Below, piece by piece: positions 25,948 through 34,502 of a stretch of DNA of 64,000 nt (its first letter is position 1; the number at the start of each line of letters is the position of its first letter). A model generated the notes under the pieces. The model did not search any database. It saw nothing but the letters and a program-made list of their open reading frames with translations, and had not been told where the DNA came from. Position numbers and translations under genes: made by a program. The stretch is from VRUE01 sp963718775. Lineage in GTDB: Bacteria > Actinomycetota > Thermoleophilia > Solirubrobacterales > 70-9. Location of the stretch: positions 2,480,001-2,544,000 of the forward strand of contig OY970377.1 in NCBI GenBank assembly GCA_963718775.1, read 5' to 3'.

Positions 25948-28812
25948 GAAAGCCATTCGCGCGCCTTTGCGCCGTCGCGACCTTGATGTTGGCCACAGGC
26001 GCCATCGCTGCCACCCCGGCGATGGCGGAATTCGGCTTCAAAGATCTCGACGTCACCTTCACCAATCAAGACGGCACGCCTGTGACACAGGCCGGATCGC
26101 ACCCATATGCGGTGACCACTTCTCTTGATCTGAACAGGAAGATCGATCCCAAAGTAGGGGAAACCATCGACGATGCCACCAAGGACCTAATCGGTTTCCA
26201 GATCCCCGGCCTCGTCGGCGAACCGTCAGTGACGCCGCGTTGCGCGACCCGAGATTTCCTGACTCGCAACGTTGCCCTCGAAGGTCTCGGCGGCTATCCC
26301 GGGCCCGAATGCAGCGACTCCTCGGCAGTGGGAATGACTGTGATCAGGCTTTCTCAAGATGGTGTTTTCGGCGAGTTTGAATTCCCGGTCTTCAACCTCG
26401 AAGCGCCGCCTGGCGTGGCGATGAAAGTCGGTTTTTGGGTGATCGGGGTGCCAATCACCCTCGAGCTTGGCGTCAACTCCAGCCCTCCCTACAACGTGAT
26501 TGCCAGCTTGCGAAACATCTCCCAGGTGGTGCTCTTGTCGGGCTCGGACTTCACCCTGTGGGGAGATCCTGCCGATCCCTCCCACGACACCCAGCGTGGC
26601 TCTTGTCTGCTGGTGGGTGGAAGCTGCCCCGCAGACATCCCCCGAAAGCCCTTTGTCACCGTGCCCCGTGCCTGCAACGGGCCGCTTACTACGAGCTATG
26701 AAGCGGACTCCTGGCAACACCCAGGAGTTTGGGCGCATGCGAGTTCGACAACGCACGACGCCGCCACTCCGCCGAACTCTCAGGGCTTTGGAGGCTGCGG
26801 AAAACTCGGCTTCGCTCCCTCGATCGCCGCGCAGCCGACCACCAAGGCAGCGGAGAGCCCGACTGGCCTTGACTTCGGCCTCAGCGTGGCAGACGAGGGA
26901 TTGACCAACCCGACGGGCATCGCCAACTCCGACATTCGCAAGACCGTCGTCACTCTGCCCGAGGGCTTCTCGACCAACCCCTCTTTGGCCGAAGGCCTCG
27001 AGGTCTGCAGCGAAGCGGACCTGGCTCGCGAGACGGCCAAATCAGCCCCGGGCGCAGGTTGTCCCAACGCCTCGAAGATCGGCACGGTGGAAGTCGAAAC
27101 GCCGATCTTGGACGAAAACGTCAATGGCTCGCTCTTCATAGCCAAGCCCTACGAGAATCCCTTCAACAGCCTCTTGGCTCTCTACATAGTGATCAAGAAT
27201 CCAACCCTCGGCATCGTCGTCAAGCAGCCGCTCGAAGTTGTGCCCGATCCTGTTACCGGCCAACTGACCACGATCGCCGATGACATGCCCCAGCTGCCCT
27301 TCTCTCACTTCACGCTTCACTTTCGCGAGGGTACGCGCTCGCCGCTCGCCTCACCGCCCGCCTGCGGAAGCTACGAGGCAAAGGCGGAGCTCACCCCTTG
27401 GTCGGGAGGGCCGCCGGTGACCACCACCTCGGCTTTCCAGATCATCACCGGCCCCAACGCCGGACCCTGCCCCTCGGGCGGCCTGCCGCCCTTCCGCCCG
27501 GGCCTCGATCGCCGGAACCCTCAACAACGCCGCAGGGCGCTTCTAGCCCCTTCAACGTGCGCTTGTTCAGAACCGACAGCGAACAGGAGTTCACCCGCTT
27601 CTCGATCAAGCTGCCGCCGGGGATCGTCGGCAAGCTCGCCGGCGTCCCCTACTGCTCAGATGCGGCGATCGCCGCGGCCAAGGCAAGGACCGGCCCCCTC
27701 GGCGGCCACGAAGAGCTGGCCGACCCAAGCTGCCCAGCCGCATCGGAGATCGGCCACACCCTGGTCGGAGCAGGCGTCGGCCCCGCCCTGGCCTACGCCC
27801 CCGGCAAGATCTACCTCGCCGGCCCCTACCACGGCTCCGCCTCTCGATGGTGGCGATCACCGCCGGCGTAGGTCGGCCCCTTCGACGTCGGCACCGTCGT
27901 GGTCCGCCAGGCCTTCAAGATCGACCCCGAGACCGCCGAAGTCTTCATCGACGCCACCGGCTCAGACCCGATCCCCCACATCATCAAGGGCATCCCGGTC
28001 CACGCCCGCGACATCCGCGCCTACGTCGACAGACCGAACTTCGTCTTCAACCCGACCGACTGCGACGAGGACCTCAACCGCATCGACCCTCCTGGGCTCG
28101 GGCCTCGACTTCGGCTCCGAAGCAGACGACCGCCCGGTCACGGTCTCGACCCCCTTCCAGGCAGCCGACTGCGCCGCCCTTGCCCTTCAAGCCGAAGCTG
28201 GCCCTGAAGCTGAAGGGCGGCACCAAGCGAGGCGCCCACCCGGCCTTCACAGCCGACCCTGAAGATGAACGGCATCGGCGAAGTCAGACATCGCCAGAGC
28301 CCAGGTCACCCTGCCCAAGCTCGGCGTTCATCGACAACGCCCACTTCAAGACGATCTGCACCCGGGTGCAGTTCAAGGGAGCCGGACGGAGCAGTGCCCG
28401 CCGGGATCGGTCTACGGCAACGCCACGGCCGATCACCCCGATCCTCGACACCCCGTCGAAGGCCCCGTCTTCCTCGGTCCTCCGAACACCAGCTCCCCGA
28501 CCTGGTCGCCGCCCTTCACAACGCGCCAGATCGACTGTCGACCTGGTCGGCCGCATCGACTCGGTCAACGGGCAGGATCAGAAACACCTTCGAAGCCGCC
28601 CCCGACGCCCCGGTCACCACCTTCGTGCTTGACCATGCAGGGCGGCAAGAAGGGCCTGTTCGTCAACTCGCACCAACCTCTGCAAGGGCAAGCACAAGGC
28701 GATCGTCGACTTCACCGGCCAAAACGGCAAGGTCTCCAATACGAGGCCTGAAGTGACGGCGAAGTGCAAGAAGGCCAAGAAGCAAAGGCGCCAGCAGCGC
28801 AGGGTCGGCTAG
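25944..28812 (+). CDS. Large exported repeat protein, copy 2 (multiple frameshifts)
   Basis: The start ATG overlaps the stop of the propeller gene (ATGA). A signal peptide (MRKPFARLCAVATLMLATGA, cleavage near AMAEF) opens a protein of about 955 aa that is closely related to 1-2796, for example SPTGLDFGLSVADEGLTNPT and SHFTLHFREGTRSPLASPPA. From about 27510 to 28780 the frame is broken at least eight times by single bases, but all segments of the paralogue can be followed across the three frames to a basic tail ending at TAG 28810-28812. Whether this is decay or sequencing error is unresolved; intact conserved residues between breaks favour error. Confidence 0.75.
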
Positions 28813-28815
28813 GTG

Positions 28816-29594
28816 ATGCGCACAAGGGCGGCGGCGCTCGGCCTAGCCGCGGCGGTACTGGCCTGCGCCGCGGTAGCGCACGCCGCGGTGATCCAACAGG
28901 GCAACCTGCGGATCACCGTCCTCAGCCAGATCCAGCCCTACAAGCTGCCCCGCCAGGGAACCGCCCCGATCGCCGTCTTCGTCAGCGGCCACCTCTCCAC
29001 CCCACAAGGCGGCATCCCCGCCCAGCTGCAGAAGATGACCGTCAAGGTCAACCGCCACGGCCTCTTGCAGTCCAAGGGATTGCCGGTCTGCGAGATCTCC
29101 CAGCTGCAACCGGCCTCGACCGAAAGGGCGCTGCGCAACTGCGGCGACGCGGTGATCGGCTCAGGCCAGTTCTGGGCCCACATCGTGCTCCCAGACCAGG
29201 GCGCCTACCCGACCCATGGGCGGCTCTTGATCTTCAACAGCCGCAAGAACGGCAAGCCGGTCCTGCTCACCCACATCTTCACCTCCAACCCCTTCTTCAG
29301 CTCCTTCGTGATCTCCTTCGCGATCCGCAAGACCAAGGGCCCTACGGCACCGAGCTCACCGCATCGCTTCCCCAAGCCCTCGGCTCCTGGGGCTACGTCG
29401 ATCGCATCAAGCTGACCCTGAAGCGCAAATACACCTACAAGGGCCAGCAGCCTCTCCTACTTCAACTCCGGCTGCCCAGCCCCCCAAGGCGTGCCCAGCG
29501 GATCGTCTTCCCCTTGGCCAAGGCCACATTCGACTTCGCCGAAGACATCAGCCTCAGCGCCAAAGTCGAAAAGGCATGCGCGGTGAAGGAATGA
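28816..29594 (+). CDS. Exported protein of unknown function, copy 2 (frameshifts)
   Basis: The ATG at 28816 is 3 nt after the previous stop; a GTG directly before it is an alternative. The signal peptide is MRTRAAALGLAAAVLACAAV. The first 170 residues are nearly colinear with the protein at 2799-3578. Single-base breaks near 29335 and 29450 split the end, which can be recovered as LPQALGSWGYVDRIKLTLKR and KVEKACAVKE. Its stop overlaps a possible ATG for the next gene. The same neighbours as in copy 1 indicate a conserved functional unit. Confidence 0.75.
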
Positions 29595-29620
29595 GCAAGA
29601 GAAAACGACAGGAGGATGAG

Positions 29621-30709
29621 ATGAGCAGAGCACAGGGACGTCGAAAGCTGGGAGCCCTCCTTGTCTTGGCCTCGGCTTCAGCCCTCCTCCTCGCCCCGAG
29701 CGCCCAGGCCGCCTATGACCCGATCGGCTCCGGAACCACCAAGCTGACCCTCGACAAGGGCTTCCTCGCCCTGCTGAAGGAGCAAGGCGTGACGCTCAGC
29801 GCCAAGGCTCCGGCGAAGAGCCAGGGCAAGACGCTGATCATCCCCGTCTCGGGCGGCAAGTCAGACCCGACCACCGCCAAGGCCGAAATCCTCCAGGAAG
29901 GCTCCTTGGTCTTCCAGAAGGGCAACCGCAAGCTGCCGCTGCGAGACATCGAGCTGAAAGCCAAGAAGACGCCCTTCTTCGCCAAAGTCGGCGGCGGGCA
30001 GTTGAAGGTCGCCTCGGCGAAGTCGATCGCCTCCAAGCGCGAGGGCTTCGGCTCCTCCTTCACCGCCAAGGGCCTCTCCCTGACCCAAAAGCTCGTCACC
30101 CGCCTCAACAAGAAGCTTCAGACCAAGGACGCCTTCAAGGAGGGCCAGCTGCTCGGAGTGATCAAGAGCTCCACCCAGCCCCAACGAGTGACGATCCTGC
30201 CCCAAGGCCAGGGGACGCTCGTCCCAGACCCGGCCATCCTCGCCAAGTTCAAATCGCTCTTCGTCTCCCTCAACCCGATCTCACCGACGCAGCTCTCACC
30301 GGGGCCGGTCCTCACCTTCCCGATCGCGGCGGGAGGCCAGATCTCGCCTACTGCCTCAGAAGGAACTCTCCGTCTCGGAGGAGCGATCGAACTGCTGCAG
30401 CTCGGCGCCGGCCAGGTCTTCCAGCAGGAATACTGGCTCGACCTGGGCGCCAAGGCGACCAGCGCCGAAGTCGACGTCGAGCCGACCCCCGCCTTTCCGG
30501 GCAAGCTGGGCCGGATCGGGGTCTTCGGGCTCGGCGCCGGGACGGTTTCCTCTGACCCCAAGGCGAGGACGATCTCGGTCGCCAACGCTGCGCTGACCCT
30601 TGACGCGCAGACCGCGCAGACGTTCAACGACGCCTTCGCGGCGGGGAAAGCGACCTTCGCCGCGGGGGAGGCGTTCGGGGTGGTGAGCTTCGGGGGAGTG
30701 GGGCAGTAG
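29621..30709 (+). CDS. Exported HtaA-like two-repeat protein, copy 2 (intact)
   Basis: I start at ATG 29621 because a perfect AGGAGG lies 6 bases upstream and the signal peptide follows (LGALLVLASASALLLAPSAQ). Upstream in-frame ATGs (29576, 29591) are possible. The 362-aa product is the intact reference for copy 1 at 3575-4646. Two similar beta-rich halves are visible: about 45-190 (IIPVSGGKSDPTTAKAEILQ, LRDIELKAKKTPFFAKVGGG) and 225-350 (FPIAAGGQISPTASEGTLRL, YWLDLGAKATSAEVDVEPTP). These weakly resemble HtaA domains, which bind haem in other actinobacteria. The likeness is an inference only. A hairpin terminator follows. Confidence 0.78.
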   Translation: MSRAQGRRKLGALLVLASASALLLAPSAQAAYDPIGSGTTKLTLDKGFLALLKEQGVTLSAKAPAKSQGKTLIIPVSGGKSDPTTAKAEILQEGSLVFQKGNRKLPLRDIELKAKKTPFFAKVGGGQLKVASAKSIASKREGFGSSFTAKGLSLTQKLVTRLNKKLQTKDAFKEGQLLGVIKSSTQPQRVTILPQGQGTLVPDPAILAKFKSLFVSLNPISPTQLSPGPVLTFPIAAGGQISPTASEGTLRLGGAIELLQLGAGQVFQQEYWLDLGAKATSAEVDVEPTPAFPGKLGRIGVFGLGAGTVSSDPKARTISVANAALTLDAQTAQTFNDAFAAGKATFAAGEAFGVVSFGGVGQ

Positions 30710-30740
30710 GGGGGCCCAGCGGGTCGACCTCGGGAGGCAT

Positions 30741-30761
30741 GCCGAGCTTCCCAAGCTCGGC
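30741..30761 (+). terminator. Hairpin terminator of exported operon copy 2
   Basis: A perfect 9-base stem (GCCGAGCTT and AAGCTCGGC) with a CCC loop lies 32 bases after the stop at 30709. No U-tract. The rest of 30710-30936 holds no gene I can support. Confidence 0.6.
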
Positions 30762-30900
30762 GCCGAGGCTGTGCAGTGCACGCTAACTCCTTACCTGGGG
30801 GCGAAGGAGCACGGCGAGTCGCGCTTGCCGGCTTGTAGTACGCGGCGGTTCCGGCGCAGATTCGGCACACCAGCGTCTTGTTTGACATGGCTCGTCCTTG

Positions 30901-30942
30901 AAGCATCGAGTCTCGACCTACGAAAAGGAGGCTTCGATGCTT
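30901..30942 (+). promoter_or_regulatory. Start-codon hairpin of the pilin gene
   Basis: AAGCATCGA (30901-30909) is perfectly complementary to TCGATGCTT (30934-30942), which contains the pilin ATG (30937-30939). The AAGGAGG ribosome binding site lies in the 24-base loop. Folding would bury the start codon, so translation may be controlled. Confidence 0.5.
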
Positions 30943-31182
30943 TACATGCTGATGGGGTATCTGCACGCCGCGCTCGAAGGGCGGGTGCGGGCGATTCGCT
31001 CACTGGCCGGCGAGCGAGGGCAGGGGACGGTCGAGTACGTGGGGCTGATCCTGCTCGTCTCGCTGCTGATGGTCGGGATGGTTGCTGCGATGAAAGGTTT
31101 CAACGGCAAGCAGGGGACCGAGTTGGCCGACGTGATCGTCAACAAGATCAAGGAGGCGGTCGACAAGGTGGCGTTCAAATGA
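30937..31182 (+). CDS. Flp/Fap-type pilin
   Basis: The ATG at 30937 follows AAGGAGG (30925-30931). The 81-aa protein has a short N-terminal region, then SLAGERGQGTVEYVGLILLV and a hydrophobic helix (about 34-55), the Flp pilin pattern in which a prepilin peptidase cuts before a hydrophobic segment with a Glu at position 5 or so (GQGTVEY). The rest is a short Lys-rich tail. Flp pilins are assembled by Tad systems; no tad genes are in this window, so the gene is an isolated pilin or acts with machinery elsewhere. Confidence 0.75.
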   Translation: MLYMLMGYLHAALEGRVRAIRSLAGERGQGTVEYVGLILLVSLLMVGMVAAMKGFNGKQGTELADVIVNKIKEAVDKVAFK

Positions 31183-31192
31183 GGTTGGAGGT

Positions 31193-31216
31193 GGGGCGAT
31201 CCGAGCGGGTCGCCCC
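31193..31216 (+). terminator. Hairpin after the pilin gene
   Basis: A 7-base stem (GGGGCGA and TCGCCCC) with a 10-base loop begins 11 bases after the pilin stop. Confidence 0.45.
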
Positions 31217-31310
31217 AATGCCTGGGCCGATGTTGGCGCCGCTGGTCGATGCCGTGCAGGCTCCCGTGGGGCGGATTACGTCCGGGAGGGGGCGTAGGCT
31301 GTATTACAGC

Positions 31311-31547
31311 ATGAGGCATCGAACACAGCTATATCTGGATGAGGGCCAGTACCGCTGGCTGAAGCAGCGCGCGGGCGAGGCGGGGAGCATTGCCGCCGTC
31401 GTACGCGAGCTGATCGATGCGGAGCGGGCTCGCGGGGTCGATCCCGTCGCCGATCCGCTGCTGAGCTTCCTCGTTGACGAGGCGCCGGGCAAAGGCGCCA
31501 GGCGGACCAGCGTCAGCACCCTCGACGACGACCTCTACGGGTCATGA
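31311..31547 (+). CDS. VapB-like antitoxin
   Basis: The ATG at 31311 gives 78 aa beginning MRHRTQLYLDEGQYRWLKQR. The short beta strand plus two helices (TQLYLDEGQYRWLKQRAGEA, SIAAVVRELIDAERA) is a ribbon-helix-helix DNA-binding domain of the kind used by VapB antitoxins; the acidic C-terminal tail (about 50-78) would bind the toxin. It overlaps the PIN-domain gene by ATGA. Such pairs usually repress their own promoter. I see no convincing ribosome binding site, so a leaderless or near-leaderless transcript is possible. Confidence 0.75.
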   Translation: MRHRTQLYLDEGQYRWLKQRAGEAGSIAAVVRELIDAERARGVDPVADPLLSFLVDEAPGKGARRTSVSTLDDDLYGS

Positions 31548-31963
31548 AGTCGGTCTTCATCGACACCAGCGCCTTCGTGGCGCTGCGTAACTCATCCGAG
31601 GCCGAGCACGAGCGGGCGAGGGCGGCGCTCAGCAGTCTGATCGCCGAGGGGGTCGCGCTCTTCACCTCGAACTACGTCTTTGCCGAGACCTATACGGCCC
31701 TGATGGTTCGCGTCGGGCGCGGCGAAGCGATCGAGTGGGGGCGACGCTTCCGGGCCGGCGGCGCGATCGACCTGGTTCACCTCGACCGGCCAACCGAGGA
31801 ACGGGCCTGGGAGATCCTCGAGCAGCACGACGACAAGCGTTGGAGCTACGTCGATGCGACCTCCTTTGCCCTGATCGAGCGAGACGGGGGTGAGGAGGCC
31901 TTTGCCTTCGACGCGCACTTCGCCCAGCGCGGTCTTCGTGTACGGCCTATTGAAAATTCTTGA
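31544..31963 (+). CDS. VapC-like PIN-domain toxin
   Basis: The 139-aa protein has the PIN acidic residues in order: Asp in MKSVFIDTSAFVAL (7), Glu in SNYVFAETYTALM (about 49), Asp in SYVDATSFALIE (about 104) and Asp in FAFDAHFAQRG (about 123). PIN toxins are Mg2+-dependent RNases that cleave tRNA or rRNA. It is coupled to the antitoxin gene by an ATGA overlap. A promoter for the next transcription unit overlaps its stop codon. Confidence 0.85.
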   Translation: MKSVFIDTSAFVALRNSSEAEHERARAALSSLIAEGVALFTSNYVFAETYTALMVRVGRGEAIEWGRRFRAGGAIDLVHLDRPTEERAWEILEQHDDKRWSYVDATSFALIERDGGEEAFAFDAHFAQRGLRVRPIENS

Positions 31964-31989
31964 CTGATCAACTTCGTCCTGTCTATGCT
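31960..31989 (+). promoter_or_regulatory. Sigma70-like promoter upstream of rph
   Basis: TTGACT (31960-31965), 18 bases, TATGCT (31984-31989). Transcription would start near 31996, about 104 nt before rph. Confidence 0.5.
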
Positions 31990-32053
31990 GGTAAAAGGCT
32001 CGCATGGCGCCGGAGTGAGTGGATCAGCGTCGAAGGGCTACCCCAGTGGGTGC

Positions 32054-32080
32054 GAAGGGCCGCGGTCACCGCGGCCCTTC
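32054..32080 (+). terminator. Perfect 12-bp hairpin in the rph leader
   Basis: GAAGGGCCGCGG is followed by TCA and its exact complement. It lies between the promoter at 31960 and rph at 32100, so it is either an attenuator or the terminator of a short RNA of about 85 nt. No U-tract. Confidence 0.6.
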
Positions 32081-32099
32081 CGCGTCATAGACTCGCGCC

Positions 32100-32825
32100 A
32101 TGCCAGCTTCCCGCAGCTACGACCGCGCACCGGCCGACATCCGGCCGGTCTCGATCGACCCCGGTTTCGTCGCCAGTGCTGACGGCTCGGCGCTGATCTC
32201 GATCGGCAAAACGCGGGTTATCTGCACAGCCTCGGTTTCCAACCAGGTGCCGCGCTGGATGGCGGGGCGGGGCAAGGGCTGGGTCACGGCGGAGTACGCG
32301 ATGCTGCCCGCCTCGACCGGCGACCGCAAGTCGCGTGACATCGCCAGGGGCAAGCAGGACGGGCGCGGGGTGGAGATCCAGCGCCTGATCGGGCGCTCCC
32401 TGCGGGTCGTCGTCGACAACAAGGCGCTCGGCGAGCGCAGCGTCTACGTCGACTGCGACGTGCTCGAAGCCGACGGCGGCACGCGCTGTGCGGCGATCAC
32501 CGGTGGTTATGTGGCGCTTCGGCTCGCCCTGCAGAAGCTGGTCGACGCCGGCGACATCGAGGCGATGCCGCTGAACGGCTCGGTTGCCGCGGTCAGCGTC
32601 GGCATGGTCAACGGGCGAGCGCTCTGCGATCTCGACTACGGCGAGGACTCCAACGCCGAGGTTGACGCCAACGTCGTGATGACCGGCGACGGCGGCCTCG
32701 TCGAGGTGCAGGCGACGGCCGAGCGCACGCCGCTCTCACGCGCCTCGCTTGACGAGCTGCTCGGCCTCGCCGAGATGGGGATCTCTCGGCTGCGCCAGGT
32801 GCAAGAGCGGGTAGCCGGCGGGTAG
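32100..32825 (+). CDS. rph: Ribonuclease PH
   Basis: The 241-aa protein matches RNase PH along its length. RNase PH is the phosphorolytic 3'-5' exoribonuclease that trims tRNA ends and forms a hexameric ring. Conserved segments are GKTRVICTASVSNQVPRWM, GKGWVTAEYAMLPASTGDR (phosphate and RNA binding), EIQRLIGRSLR and CDVLEADGGTRCAAITGGYV. The catalytic-site Asp residues are in LCDLDYGEDSNAEVDANVVM. ATG at 32100. It is followed after 7 bases by rdgB, the common actinobacterial order rph-rdgB. Confidence 0.95.
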   Translation: MPASRSYDRAPADIRPVSIDPGFVASADGSALISIGKTRVICTASVSNQVPRWMAGRGKGWVTAEYAMLPASTGDRKSRDIARGKQDGRGVEIQRLIGRSLRVVVDNKALGERSVYVDCDVLEADGGTRCAAITGGYVALRLALQKLVDAGDIEAMPLNGSVAAVSVGMVNGRALCDLDYGEDSNAEVDANVVMTGDGGLVEVQATAERTPLSRASLDELLGLAEMGISRLRQVQERVAGG

Positions 32826-32832
32826 TCGGCTC

Positions 32833-33429
32833 TTGATCTTCGCCACCGCCAACAAGCACAAGCTGCGCGAGATGGGTGAACTGCTGCCCGAGGTTGAGCT
32901 GGAGTCGCTCCCCGAGGGTGTTGAGTTGCCGCCCGAGGAGGGCGACTCCTTTGCTGAGATCGCCCTCGAGAAGGCACGGGCCGCACACACAGCCACCGGC
33001 AAGGTGGCGATCGGCGACGACTCCGGGATCGAGGCGATGGGGTTGGGCGGCCGGCCGGGGATCCACTCGGCCCGCTACGGCGGCCCCGGCGCGACCGATG
33101 AGGAGAACTTGGCAAAGCTGCTGCGCGAGGTGGGCGCGGCTGGCGAGGATCGCCGCGCCGCCTATCACTGCGCCCTCGCTCTGGTTGAAGCCGACGGCAG
33201 CGAGCGCGTCTTCGAGGCCCGCTGCGAGGGTCGCCTGATCGAGGCGCCGCGCGGTGAGGGGGGCTTCGGTTACGACCCGGCTTTCATTCCCGACGACACC
33301 GGCGAGGGCGACCAGCGCACGATGTCGGAGCTGAGCCAGGCCGAGAAGAACGAGATCAGCCACCGCGGCCATGCCGCGCGGATGCTGGCCCGGCACCTGG
33401 CCGGCGAGGCGGCGCCCAGGCCGCGATGA
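32833..33429 (+). CDS. rdgB: RdgB/HAM1 non-canonical purine NTP pyrophosphatase
   Basis: A TTG start gives 198 aa beginning MIFATANKHKLREMGELLPE, with the substrate-binding 'ATAN..K..E' at the very N-terminus, which fixes the start. IGDDSGIEAMGLGGRPGIHS carries the metal-binding Asp pair and GEGGFGYDPAFIPDD the purine-pocket FGYDP. Hydrolyses dITP, ITP and XTP to the monophosphates and keeps them out of nucleic acids. It overlaps the next gene by ATGA. Confidence 0.93.
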   Translation: MIFATANKHKLREMGELLPEVELESLPEGVELPPEEGDSFAEIALEKARAAHTATGKVAIGDDSGIEAMGLGGRPGIHSARYGGPGATDEENLAKLLREVGAAGEDRRAAYHCALALVEADGSERVFEARCEGRLIEAPRGEGGFGYDPAFIPDDTGEGDQRTMSELSQAEKNEISHRGHAARMLARHLAGEAAPRPR

Positions 33430-34337
33430 TTCGCACCAAGAGCGGCGCGGCGGCGCTCTCGATCGCCTCCAACGCGCTGTTGATCGCGATCAAGCTGGCC
33501 GCCGGGGCGGTTACCGGCTCGATCGCGATCCTCACCGAGGCGGTCCACTCGCTGATCGACCTGGTCGCCTCGGTCGTCGCCTTCGTCTCGGTGCGCAAGG
33601 CCGACGAGCCCGCCGACGCCGACCATCCCTACGGCCACGAGAAGGTCGAAAGCCTGGCGGCGACGATCGAGGGCCTGCTGATCCTCGTCGGCGCCGCCAT
33701 CATCATCTACGAGGCGACCCATCGTCTCGTCGTCGGCGCCGTGGTCGAGGACCTCGGGGTCGGGATCGCGGTGATGGGCTTCTCGGTGGTCGCCAACCTC
33801 GTCGTCTCCGCGGTTCTCTACCGCCAGGCGAAGGCGCACGACTCGCCCGCGCTGGAAGGCGACGCGGCGCATCTGCGCACCGACGCGATGACCTCGGCCG
33901 GGGTCCTCGTCGGCCTCGGGGTGGTCGAGATCACCGGCAATGCGGCCTTCGACTCGATCACGGCATTGATCGTCGCCGGCGCGATCGTCGGCGCCGGGAT
34001 CAGGATCGTCAGGCGCTCCTCCGGCGTCTTGGTCGACGAAGCCCTGCCCGACGAGGAGATGGACGAGATCGAGGCGGCGATCGCTGCCGCCCGCACTCAG
34101 GAGGTCGCTGGCTACCACAAGCTGCGCGCCCGCCGTGCCGGCAGCCGTCGCTATATAGACCTGCACGTCCAGTACCGCTCCGGCACCAGCCTCGAGCGCG
34201 CCCACGAGCTCGCTCACGCGATGCGCGCCTCGATTGAGGCGACGATCCCCAACGCCGAGGTGCTGATCCACGCCGAGCCAGAGACGTCCCTCCGAGACCC
34301 CGAGCGAGCCCGCTCCGGCCCCTTCCGGGCCGGCTAG
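33426..34337 (+). CDS. Cation diffusion facilitator family transporter
   Basis: The 303-aa inner-membrane protein has about six transmembrane segments and the CDF metal-site residues: AVHSLIDLVAS in TM2 (His and Asp) and HLRTDAMTSAG in TM5 (HxxxD), plus ADHPYGHEKVESL between them. A cytoplasmic C-terminal domain (about 205-285) follows with HVQYRSGTSLERAHELAHAM. Members export Zn2+, Co2+, Fe2+ or Mn2+ in exchange for protons. The metal cannot be read. It is coupled to rdgB by ATGA and shares its stop CTAG with a small convergent gene. Confidence 0.9.
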   Translation: MIRTKSGAAALSIASNALLIAIKLAAGAVTGSIAILTEAVHSLIDLVASVVAFVSVRKADEPADADHPYGHEKVESLAATIEGLLILVGAAIIIYEATHRLVVGAVVEDLGVGIAVMGFSVVANLVVSAVLYRQAKAHDSPALEGDAAHLRTDAMTSAGVLVGLGVVEITGNAAFDSITALIVAGAIVGAGIRIVRRSSGVLVDEALPDEEMDEIEAAIAAARTQEVAGYHKLRARRAGSRRYIDLHVQYRSGTSLERAHELAHAMRASIEATIPNAEVLIHAEPETSLRDPERARSGPFRAG

Positions 34338-34483
34338 GGGCTGGGCAGCAGATTCACCGCTGCGGCCAGGCCAACGGCGGTGACGGTGATCGCGTAGCCG
34401 GTGTAATCGCTGAGCGCGAAGGCGATCGCGGCGATCGCGCAGATCGAGACGACGGTGATCCAGGAGGCTCGGGCAAGGGACAC
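34334..34483 (-). CDS. Small two-helix membrane protein (49 aa)
   Basis: A GTG at 34483 opens a 49-residue frame on the minus strand: ASWITVVSICAIAAIAFALS, then DYTG, then YAITVTAVGLAAAVNLLPS. Both hydrophobic stretches are long enough to span the membrane. The stop TAG lies in the same CTAG as the stop of the CDF gene. Its start is 20 bases from the divergent Roadblock-like gene. It is too short for most gene finders; the clean length, composition and tight packing against both neighbours are my reasons for calling it. Function unknown. Confidence 0.55.
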   Translation of the reverse strand: MSLARASWITVVSICAIAAIAFALSDYTGYAITVTAVGLAAAVNLLPSP

Positions 34484-34502
34484 GACCGGTATTTTGGCCG
34501 AG

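Noticed and set aside
27510..28812. Second copy of the large exported gene as a true pseudogene
   Set aside because: All conserved segments of the intact paralogue persist between the breaks and the flanking housekeeping genes show the same type of error, so decay is not demonstrated.
30700..30900. Minus-strand reading MSNKTLVCRICAGTAAYY with a CxxC, as a small zinc protein
   Set aside because: Only one CxxC, the frame runs on into antisense of the exported gene, there is no ribosome binding site, and the interval is better explained by terminator and leader sequence.
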